Shown here one piece after another: positions 35,587 through 41,970 of a stretch of 41,970 bases of DNA. Under the pieces are notes generated by a model. That model was not told where the DNA came from, did no database searches, and worked only from the letters and a program-made list of their open reading frames with translations. Position 1 is the first letter of the stretch; the number at the start of each line of letters is the position of its first letter. The DNA comes from Actinomycetes bacterium (lineage in GTDB: Bacteria > Actinomycetota > Actinomycetes > Actinomycetales > Microbacteriaceae), in the NCBI GenBank assembly GCA_023450335.1, contig JAEXHA010000097.1:1-41970 (forward strand), in the 5' to 3' direction. Made by a program: the position numbers and the translations under genes.

Positions 35587-36455
35587 AGGTCTCCTCCCGA
35601 GACGCCGAACGTGTCGCAGGCGTTGGGGCCGTTGCGGTACCCCGTCATGAACCAGCGCTGCCGCTGCTCGCTGGACCCGTGGGTCCAGCTCTCGGGGTTG
35701 ACCGCGCCGGACTGCGACTGGATGTTGTCGTCGCCGACGGTCGCGGCGGCGGCGAGCGCGTCGCGCAGCTGCGCGTCGGTGGGCTCCTGCAGGAAGGTCA
35801 CCCCGTTGCGGTCTTCGACCGTCGCGGCGTCGGCGACCCAGGCGCCGGCGAAGCAGTCGGCCTGCAGCTCGGTGCGCACGCCGTTGCTGTCGGGCCCGGT
35901 CCCGTCGTTCGGGTGCGCGGCCATGACGCCGGTGATCTGCTGAATGTGGTGGCCCCATTCATGCGCCAGCACGTACATCTGCGCAAGAGGTCCCGCCTGC
36001 GTGCCGAACTGCTGGCGCAGAACGCCGAAGAAGGTCGGATCCATGTAGATCGTCTCCTCGGGCGGGCAGTAGAAGGGCCCGGTGGCGTTGGACGCGGTGC
36101 CGCACCGGCTCGAGGTCTGGCCGTCGACGACGATCAGCTGCGGTGCACGGTAGCCCTCCACCGTGGCACCCCAGTACCCATCGAGCACGAGCTGGGTGGC
36201 GGCGATACGACATTCGTCGTTGACGTTGGCGTCGGCGCCGGTCTCACACTGCGCGATCTCAGTGCCGGGATCGGCAGCCGTGCCGGGTCCGTCGCCGGTC
36301 AGCAGCGACCCGGGATCCCCTCCCGTGAGCAACTGCAACAGCAGCACCGCGATGAGGCCCAGCCCGCCCACCCCGGCCCCGCCGGCGATCATCGCGCCGC
36401 GGCCACGCCGTTTGGCGGTGCTCCCGCTGACATCGGCGTCCCTGTTGAACGTCAT
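35583..36455 (-). CDS. Neutral zinc metallopeptidase (YpfJ family)
   Basis: A 290-residue membrane-anchored metallopeptidase. Basic N-terminus, one transmembrane helix (about residues 21-44), linker, then the Zn_peptidase domain: ETIYMDPTFFGVLRQQFG, zinc motif HEWGHH beginning at residue 165, and ELQADCFAGAWVAD with the third ligand. Four cysteines in the domain may form disulfides, as expected outside the membrane. ATG 36455 is preceded by TACGGT at 6 nt, a leaderless pattern. Divergent from the antiporter gene with 102 bp between. Substrate unknown. Confidence 0.92.
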   Translation of the reverse strand: MTFNRDADVSGSTAKRRGRGAMIAGGAGVGGLGLIAVLLLQLLTGGDPGSLLTGDGPGTAADPGTEIAQCETGADANVNDECRIAATQLVLDGYWGATVEGYRAPQLIVVDGQTSSRCGTASNATGPFYCPPEETIYMDPTFFGVLRQQFGTQAGPLAQMYVLAHEWGHHIQQITGVMAAHPNDGTGPDSNGVRTELQADCFAGAWVADAATVEDRNGVTFLQEPTDAQLRDALAAAATVGDDNIQSQSGAVNPESWTHGSSEQRQRWFMTGYRNGPNACDTFGVSGGDL

Positions 36456-36467
36456 GCGCTCACCGTA
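36456..36467 (-). promoter_or_regulatory. -10 box for leaderless metallopeptidase transcript
   Basis: TACGGT (36467-36462), GAGCGC, ATG: 6-nt gap. Confidence 0.45.
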
Positions 36468-36505
36468 CATCGGGTGGCGTTCACCTGCGAGAAGGGTGGA
36501 TGCCG

Positions 36506-36557
36506 TTGCTCCGACATGTGGGTGCCAGATATACTCGCGCGGCAATAGGCTCTGTGC
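36506..36557 (+). promoter_or_regulatory. Antiporter promoter region
   Basis: Two candidate -10 boxes: TATACT (36530-36535) with TTGCTC 18 bp upstream (36506-36511), or TAGGCT (36546-36551) exactly 6 nt before ATG 36558. The first gives a 17-nt leader without ribosome binding site; the second a leaderless mRNA. Confidence 0.4.
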
Positions 36558-38246
36558 ATGGAGCTGCTGACCGCCTTCGTGCTCGGCGTCGTCCTCATCG
36601 CCGTCTCGACCGTGCTCGCCCGTCGCCTCGGCATCGCCGCCCCGCTGATCCTCGTCGCGGTCGGACTGGTCGCCTCCGTGCTGCTGCCGCCCGTGGCCGT
36701 CGACCCCGAGTTGATTCTCGTCGGCATCCTGCCCCCGTTGCTCTATGCCGCCGCAGTGCGGATGCCCGCCCTCGAGTTTCGCCGCGACGCCTTGCCGATC
36801 ACGGGGCTCGCCGTGCTGCTGGTGGTGATCAGTGCGCTGCTGCTGGGTGCCCTGTTCTTCGTCGCGGTGCCGGGGTTGGGCTTCCCGCTCGCCGTGGCGA
36901 TGGGGGCCATCCTCAGCCCGACCGATGCGGTGGCCACCTCGATCGTGAAGCGGCTGGGCATCTCGCCGCGCGTCGTCACGATGCTCGAGGGCGAGAGCCT
37001 GCTCAATGATGCGACCGCGCTTGTGCTGCTGCGCAGTGCCGTGGCCGCCGTCGCCGCCGGGTTCTCGTTCTGGGGCACCGTCGGCTCCTTCGCGTGGGGC
37101 GTGCTGGTGGCCGCCGCGATCGGCGTGTTCATCGGAATGCTGCACCTGCGGCTGCGCCGGTGGATCACAGAACCGGCCGCCAACACCGCGCTCGGCTTCG
37201 TCGTGCCGTTCATCGCCTATTTCCCCACCGAGCACCTCGGCGGATCGGGGCTGGTGGCCGCCGTCGCGGCCGGCATCACGACCGGGCAGGGCGCGACGCG
37301 CTGGTTCACCGCCGAGCAGCGCCTGTCGGACGAGCACACCTGGCGCACCGCCGAGCTGCTGCTCGAAGGTGCGGTGTTCCTGATCATGGGGCTCGAGTTG
37401 CGCGACCTGGTCACCGCCAACCTCGCCGAGAACAACGGCGTCGGCACCGCGCTGGGCCTGGCTGCTGCATCGCTGGGCATCGTGCTGGCCGTGCGCGCGG
37501 CGTACGTGTCGCTCCTGGTGCTGCTGCAGGGTCGGCGCGCCCGATCGAGGCAGCGCGAGCGGTTGCGGCTGCTGTCGGACCGGCTCGACCAGGTCGACGA
37601 GGCCGCACTGCCGGGCCGGGCCCGCAGTCGCCTCACCGGCATGCGCGCCCGGATCCGGCGTGGGCTCAACGACCTCGACTATTACCAGGCGTCGCCGTTG
37701 GGGTGGAAGCACGGCACCGTCATCGTCTGGGCGGGCATGCGTGGTGTGGTGACCCTGGCGGCGGCACAGACCCTGCCCGCCTCGACTCCCTCTCGCGAAC
37801 TGGTCGTCTTCACTGCGTTCCTCGTGGCGCTGCTGAGTCTGCTGGGGCAGGGGCTCACGCTGCCCGCCGTGATCCGCCGGCTGCGGATTCCGGCATCCAC
37901 CGACCCCGTCGCCGGGCGCGCCGAGCGCGATCAGCTCAGCGACGAACTGCACGCCGCGGCGCTCGACGCGCTGCGCCGACCGGGGTTGGCCGACGCATCC
38001 GGAGTGCCGTTCCCCGCCGAACTGCTCGCCACCGCCGGCGAGCGCCTCGCCCAGCCGCCGCGCACCGATCCGTCGATGCCCACCTCAGCCGCCCTCGATC
38101 TGCGCATCGCCTTGATCGAAGCGATGCGTGAGCGCCTCGCCGTCGTGGCCCGCGAGGGCGCGTACTCGTCGGCGGTGGTGCGGCAGGCGCTCGCGCAGTT
38201 GGATGCCGATCAGCTCAGCCTCGAGGTGCGTCGCACCGAGGAATGA
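36558..38246 (+). CDS. CPA1-family Na+/H+ antiporter (NhaP-like)
   Basis: A 562-residue cation-proton antiporter with about 12 helices in the first 430 residues. Diagnostic segments: VGILPPLLYAAAVRMPALEFRRD, GAILSPTDAVATSIVKRLG, MLEGESLLNDATALVLLR (ion-binding ND), and HGTVIVWAGMRGVVTLAAAQTLP. A cytoplasmic insertion (about residues 320-375) rich in Arg and the C-terminal 120-residue soluble domain (helical, with VVARxGAYSSAVVRQALAQLDADQLSLEVRR) probably regulate it. Role: pH and sodium homeostasis. Divergent from the metallopeptidase gene. Confidence 0.92.
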   Translation: MELLTAFVLGVVLIAVSTVLARRLGIAAPLILVAVGLVASVLLPPVAVDPELILVGILPPLLYAAAVRMPALEFRRDALPITGLAVLLVVISALLLGALFFVAVPGLGFPLAVAMGAILSPTDAVATSIVKRLGISPRVVTMLEGESLLNDATALVLLRSAVAAVAAGFSFWGTVGSFAWGVLVAAAIGVFIGMLHLRLRRWITEPAANTALGFVVPFIAYFPTEHLGGSGLVAAVAAGITTGQGATRWFTAEQRLSDEHTWRTAELLLEGAVFLIMGLELRDLVTANLAENNGVGTALGLAAASLGIVLAVRAAYVSLLVLLQGRRARSRQRERLRLLSDRLDQVDEAALPGRARSRLTGMRARIRRGLNDLDYYQASPLGWKHGTVIVWAGMRGVVTLAAAQTLPASTPSRELVVFTAFLVALLSLLGQGLTLPAVIRRLRIPASTDPVAGRAERDQLSDELHAAALDALRRPGLADASGVPFPAELLATAGERLAQPPRTDPSMPTSAALDLRIALIEAMRERLAVVAREGAYSSAVVRQALAQLDADQLSLEVRRTEE

Positions 38247-38339
38247 CACGCCGGGCGCAGCCGGCGCGTCAGAGCGCTGCCGACCAGGTCTGCGCGAGAG
38301 GCGACGACCTGTGAGAATGGGAGCGGACGAGGAGTGAGC

Positions 38340-38789
38340 ATGAGCAGCGACCAGGTGGATGCCGCGCCCGGCACCGGCGGAGAGTACGCCGAGAGCCACA
38401 CGATGCCGCTGCCGCGGGATGCGGCCGAGCTTCCCGCACATTTGGCCGACCTGGACCAGAGCCCGGAGTGGTGGGCGGCGCGGCCCGCGGGGGCGCGCCT
38501 GGTGGGGCTCGTCGTCGCGCGCGACAACATGCCCAGCGTCGCGGTGCAGCGCGATGCCCTGGCGCGGTTCGGCGTGCCGATCGACGGGTTCCGGCACCCC
38601 GCGCCCGAGACGGGGGAGAGCTGGATCGAACGTCTCACCCGCCTGTTCGGCCGGCTCGGTCCGGGCGACGTGGTCGTGGTGGCCGACAAGCATGCGCTGG
38701 GGCGCAGCATCGATGAAGAAGTGCGCACCATCGGCGAGCTGCGCCGGCGCGGCGTCATCGTGAAGGTGCTGGGCACCGACCGGCACTGA
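38340..38789 (+). CDS. Resolvase-fold protein lacking the catalytic serine
   Basis: A 149-residue protein. The N-terminal 50 residues are unique and acidic. Residues 54-146 resemble the catalytic domain of serine resolvases: VGLVVARDNMPSVAVQRDALARFGVPIDGF, RLTRLFGRLGPGDVVVVADKHALGRSIDEEVRTIGELRRRGVIVKVLG, matching the 'QRDAL', 'LxxGDxLVV..DxLGRS' and 'L..RGV.V..L' blocks. The family's YxRVS block reads LVVAR, so the nucleophile serine and its arginine are absent. There is no C-terminal HTH. ATG 38340 has GAGGAG at 5 nt. Likely a domesticated, non-recombining protein; role unknown. Confidence 0.65.
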   Translation: MSSDQVDAAPGTGGEYAESHTMPLPRDAAELPAHLADLDQSPEWWAARPAGARLVGLVVARDNMPSVAVQRDALARFGVPIDGFRHPAPETGESWIERLTRLFGRLGPGDVVVVADKHALGRSIDEEVRTIGELRRRGVIVKVLGTDRH

Positions 38790-38793
38790 CGGC

Positions 38794-39543
38794 CTACGCC
38801 TCGCCGCCGACCAGTTCGGGGTCGTCCAGCAGTTCGAGGTCTTCGCGCACGACCAGGCGCGACGCGATGGCATGCTCGACCAGACGCACCCGCCGGTTGG
38901 TGGCTGACGACGAGACACCGCCGCGCAGCCCCGGCACCCCCTGCCGGTCGAGCTTGTCGCACACGTTGTCGAGCTTGCGATTGAAACGGGTGAGCGTCCA
39001 TCCCAGGCGCTCGGCGGCGTTGGCCGAACTGGGCAGCTCACTCATACCGGTGCCGTCACGACGCAGCAGCGGCTCGGCGAGCGCCAGGATGAGCAGCTTC
39101 TGGCTGATCGTGAGCGGCACGGCACCGATGGTCGACAGGCCGTCGTCGTCGAGGTCGGTGACGTTCTCACGGAACGCGGGCTGTTCGACGTGCACTGACA
39201 GCTCGTAAGTGGTGGGGCCGGCGCTGAACACGACCGCCATCGACGCGAACACGATGGGCAGCCGAGCCCCGGGGGCCAGCTGCGCCTGCACACGCCCCTC
39301 GGTGTCGGTGACGGTCGCCGACAGACGCGAACCGATGTTGATGAGCCACCACAGGCCACCCGCCTCTTCGATGCAGAGGAAATGGCGGTGCAGGAACCGG
39401 TTGTCGTCGAGGGCCAGATCGCCCTCACGGCCGATCGTGAAGCGCTGCCCCCGTGAGACGGTGAACAACTCGCCGGCGAAGTCGACGGTCACGCCGTCGG
39501 GCTGCGCGGCGGTCGGGGGCACGGTGTCGTTCAGATCGGTCAC
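38794..39543 (-). CDS. FHA domain protein with winged-helix-like tail
   Basis: A 249-residue cytosolic protein. The N-terminal FHA-like domain (about residues 20-115) carries FTIGREGDLALDDNRFLHRHFLCI, with the Arg and His of phosphothreonine binding, and WWLINIGSR. After a linker, LTISQKLLILALAEPLLRRDGTG, SANAAERLGWTLTRFNRKLDNVCDKL and VRLVEHAIASRLV suggest a winged helix-turn-helix. It is probably a phospho-dependent regulator acting with the kinase upstream. GTG 39543 overlaps the kinase stop by 4 bp (GTGA). Confidence 0.75.
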   Translation of the reverse strand: MTDLNDTVPPTAAQPDGVTVDFAGELFTVSRGQRFTIGREGDLALDDNRFLHRHFLCIEEAGGLWWLINIGSRLSATVTDTEGRVQAQLAPGARLPIVFASMAVVFSAGPTTYELSVHVEQPAFRENVTDLDDDGLSTIGAVPLTISQKLLILALAEPLLRRDGTGMSELPSSANAAERLGWTLTRFNRKLDNVCDKLDRQGVPGLRGGVSSSATNRRVRLVEHAIASRLVVREDLELLDDPELVGGEA

Positions 39544-41183
39544 GATGTCACACACTCCTGGGCCTCGGCGCTCTGGCTGCCGCCGTCGCGCACCAGCTGC
39601 ACGCGAATGCACGTGGTGCCGGACGCGTCGGCGGGCACGGCCACCTCGGTCTCCTCGGTGGGCTGCACATCGGCCTCACCCTCGAGTGTGTAGGTGCGCC
39701 AGGCGAACCAGTCCCCCTCCTGCGGGTCGGGGTTGGTCCACGTGAAGCGCACCTGGTCGCCCTCGGCGGTGCCGGTCAGGTCGGTCGGCACGGGCACGAT
39801 GCCGGCGGCCGGGTCCTGCGGTTTGACGTCGACGGTCTCCGACGGGGTCGGCTCGGGGGCACCGCCCAGCATGCTGGCGACAGCGACACCTGCGACGATG
39901 ATCGCCGCGGCCGCACCGATGCCCAGCCCGATCCACAGACCCCGCTTCGATCGCGGGCGGGGGGTGGATGCCGGTGTCGCCGGCGCCGCGGGAGCCGTCG
40001 GCGCAGCGGTGGTGTCAGCGGTCGCCGGTGCGCTCACGACGGGTGCGCGCCGCACGGTGGCCGAGACGTCATCGGCCGGGATCGAGGCGACGGGTGCACG
40101 CAGCACGGTGGCCTCGGCGGCCGGTGTCGTGGCATACCCGGTGGTGCCGGACCCGGTCGTGCCGGCCGGCGTCGTGGTGTGGGGGGCGAACGGGTCGGCC
40201 TCGCCGCGGCGGGTCTGACCGGCCGAGGGCGTGGTGGTCGGCTCGATGCTGACGATGCCACGCACGCGGGTCAGCTCACCGTCCTCTTCGTCGTCCGCAT
40301 CGTCGATGGGCGCGTCGTCGAGGATGTCGATCGGCGTCACGGAATGCGCCAGTTCGATCTGCACCCGCTGCAGAGCGCGGGCGAAGGCGACGGCGCTGTC
40401 GAACCGGTCACCGGGCCGCTTCGACATCGCCCGTTCGAGCACGACCTGCAGCGATTCAGGCGCGTCGGCGCGGTCGAGGCGCGGCACCGGCTGGGTCTCG
40501 ATGCGCTGGATGAGGTCGGCGCCGCCGTTGCGGCCGCCGGGCACCTCGAACGGCGAGCGACCGGCAAGCAGCGTGTAGACGGTCGCGCCCAGCGCGTACA
40601 CGTCAGAGCGCACTCCCGACTCGGGCACGTCGGCGAACGACTCGGGCGGCGACCACGGAATCGACATACCCGCCGATTCGTCCGCACCCTCGGCGGTGGT
40701 CGCGATGCCGAAGTCGGTGAGGGCGGGCCGGTTGTATTCGGTGACGAGGATGTTGGCCGGTTTGATGTCGCGGTGCAGGATGCCGGCGCGGTGCGCGGTC
40801 TCGACGGCCGCGCCGACCTGGATGCCCACGCGCAGCGCCTCGGCCACGGAGAAAGCCGCCGCGCGCGAGCGGATCTGCAGGTTCGGGCGCGAGCAGTACT
40901 CCATCACGAGGTACGGACGCTGGTCGTCTGAGACGCCGGCCTGGTAGATGGTGACGATCGCCGGGTGGGTCGACAGCAACGCCATGACGTTCGCCTCGGC
41001 GGTGAACTGCTCGGCCGAGCCGTCGGTCATGCGCTCGGCCAGCAGCACCTTCACAGCGACGCGGCGGCGTGGCAGGTGCTGCTCGTACAGGTACACGTCA
41101 GCGAAGCCGCCCGAGCCGAGCACCTCGACGTAGGTGAATCCGGGCAGCTGCGGCGGCGGCGCGGGCGCGCGTTTGGCGCTCAC
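39540..41183 (-). CDS. Transmembrane Ser/Thr protein kinase
   Basis: A 547-residue PknB-type receptor kinase. Gly-rich loop LGSGGFADVY (22-31), Lys45 in VAVKV, HRDIKPANIL (137-146), DFG 157-159, SDVYALGATVYTLLAGRSPF; activation segment with Thr/Ser residues. A Thr/Pro/Ala-rich juxtamembrane stretch (about 310-410) leads to one transmembrane helix (415-439). The external C-terminal region (about 450-547) has FN3-like VRFTWTNPDPQEGDWFAWRTYTLEG and one Cys pair, with no PASTA repeats. GTG 41183 overlaps the upstream FHA gene stop by 4 bp. Flanked by two FHA genes, its probable substrates or readers. Confidence 0.93.
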   Translation of the reverse strand: MSAKRAPAPPPQLPGFTYVEVLGSGGFADVYLYEQHLPRRRVAVKVLLAERMTDGSAEQFTAEANVMALLSTHPAIVTIYQAGVSDDQRPYLVMEYCSRPNLQIRSRAAAFSVAEALRVGIQVGAAVETAHRAGILHRDIKPANILVTEYNRPALTDFGIATTAEGADESAGMSIPWSPPESFADVPESGVRSDVYALGATVYTLLAGRSPFEVPGGRNGGADLIQRIETQPVPRLDRADAPESLQVVLERAMSKRPGDRFDSAVAFARALQRVQIELAHSVTPIDILDDAPIDDADDEEDGELTRVRGIVSIEPTTTPSAGQTRRGEADPFAPHTTTPAGTTGSGTTGYATTPAAEATVLRAPVASIPADDVSATVRRAPVVSAPATADTTAAPTAPAAPATPASTPRPRSKRGLWIGLGIGAAAAIIVAGVAVASMLGGAPEPTPSETVDVKPQDPAAGIVPVPTDLTGTAEGDQVRFTWTNPDPQEGDWFAWRTYTLEGEADVQPTEETEVAVPADASGTTCIRVQLVRDGGSQSAEAQECVTS

Positions 41184-41970
41184 GGCAGCTCCTCGAAGGT
41201 GACAGTCACACCGTCCCCCAGATCGAGCGCGTCGCCGTTGACCACGAGGGTGGGCTCGCCGGGGTGCAGCCGTACCGGGTCGTTGCCGGTGCGCAGCAGC
41301 ACGGTGCCGTTCGTGGTGTTCAGGTCGGTGACCAGCACATGCTCGCCTTCGGCGCGGATCTCGACGTGGCTGCGCGAGATGTCCTGGTTGGGGCTGTCGA
41401 CCGCGACGAGCGTGGGCAGCTCGTCGCCGCTGGCGCGGGTGGACTTCGGGCGGCGTCCGATGACGACCGGCCGCTCCAGTTCGACCGTGCGGCCGGTGGA
41501 CAGCCGGATGCGTCCGCTCGACGGCTGCCGCGGCGGCACGTTCTCGGTGGACTCGTACTGCTCGCGCTCGGCCTCGCGCAGCTTGCGCAACTCCGACACC
41601 GCGATGGTCGCTCCGTCGTGGTCGCCCAGGTCGGGCAGCGGCGGGACGGGCGGAATCGGGGGCATGGGCGGCACTGAGGTGGATGCCGGAGCCTGAGCTG
41701 CGGTGGATGCCGGGGCACCGGCGGCTGATGGGCGCGCCACAGTGGCGCCGAAGACGATGTCGTCATCGGTGGGCGGTACGGCGGTGGCGGCGGGCAGCCA
41801 GGTTTCGGCGGCGGCGTCCGGCACCGCGTGAGGGTCGGAACCCGCACCGGCACCGCCGGTCGCGGCATCGACGGACGGGATGGCCTCGGTCGGCGTGGCG
41901 GCAGGGCCGCCGGCACCGGACTGCGCCGCACCGGAGACGGTCGCACCCGGCACGTCATCGACGATGCCGG
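41180..41970 (-). CDS. FHA domain protein, 5' end outside the window (partial)
   Basis: The frame is open to the window edge; at least 263 residues are visible. The N-terminal part is long, Pro/Ala/Thr-rich and probably disordered, with a PPMPPIPPVPPLP proline run. The C-terminal 100 residues are an FHA domain: VIGRRPKSTRASGDELPTLVAVDSPNQDISRSHVEI, with the Arg and SxxH signature, then VTDLNTTNGTVLLR. A GTG near 41953 is unlikely to be the true start because the frame continues. It is likely a phosphothreonine-binding partner of the downstream kinase, translated through a GTGA overlap. Confidence 0.8.
   Translation of the reverse strand, partial: GIVDDVPGATVSGAAQSGAGGPAATPTEAIPSVDAATGGAGAGSDPHAVPDAAAETWLPAATAVPPTDDDIVFGATVARPSAAGAPASTAAQAPASTSVPPMPPIPPVPPLPDLGDHDGATIAVSELRKLREAEREQYESTENVPPRQPSSGRIRLSTGRTVELERPVVIGRRPKSTRASGDELPTLVAVDSPNQDISRSHVEIRAEGEHVLVTDLNTTNGTVLLRTGNDPVRLHPGEPTLVVNGDALDLGDGVTVTFEELP

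Overview
The window is a high-GC, densely packed stretch of an actinobacterial chromosome. Gene content and order (ClpC; folE-folP-folB-folK with DUF3180 and two PH-domain proteins leading to lysS; Micrococcales-type DUF7882 protein; FHA/kinase cluster) suggest Microbacteriaceae, most like Microbacterium. This is inference from families and codon usage; there is no rRNA in the window. The region is mostly core chromosome. I see no prophage, transposase, CRISPR array or plasmid module.

Layout. 1-3371 (minus): N-terminus of an anchored protein, N-acetylglutamate synthase, ClpC. 3372-5880 (plus): a divergent four-gene, translationally coupled operon of three DUF2975-like membrane proteins and a small Cro/C1 regulator behind an operator-like array. 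5881-7466: a Vsr-like/DUF559 protein bracketed by palindromic 60-73 bp repeats. 7467-10106 (minus): lipoprotein with a duplicated domain, cardiolipin synthase, small membrane protein. 10270-11484 (plus): DUF4192. 11500-22724 (minus): a colinear block tilS, hpt, ftsH, folE, folP, folB, folK, DUF3180, PH, PH, DUF2520, lysS, mostly joined by 4-bp overlaps. It links purine salvage, tRNA-Ile2 modification, membrane proteolysis, folate synthesis and lysyl-tRNA charging.

22798-25418: pyrophosphatase (plus), a convergent M23 endopeptidase with Tat-like signal, then tRNA-Glu, tRNA-Asp and tRNA-Phe with hairpin terminators. 25469-27641: small genes (DUF1653, SRPBCC, a 50-residue acidic repeat protein, DUF7882, CinA-like). 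27770-32564 (plus): glycosyltransferase-GtrA fusion, glutaredoxin-like protein, GPH-type transporter, aldehyde dehydrogenase. 32702-36455 (minus): DEAD-box helicase, proline iminopeptidase, neutral zinc metallopeptidase. 36558-38789 (plus): CPA1 Na+/H+ antiporter and a resolvase-fold protein that appears to lack its catalytic serine. 38794-41970 (minus): FHA protein, transmembrane Ser/Thr kinase and FHA protein with winged-helix-like tail, the first running off the window.

Features beyond the genes: (i) the 7-mer GGATGCC occurs about 60 times on the two strands, in genes and between them, and inverted pairs form two terminators; (ii) many genes have a TANNNT box exactly 6-7 nt before the start codon, indicating leaderless mRNAs; (iii) there are two families of short intergenic repeats; (iv) a ClgR-like palindrome lies upstream of clpC.
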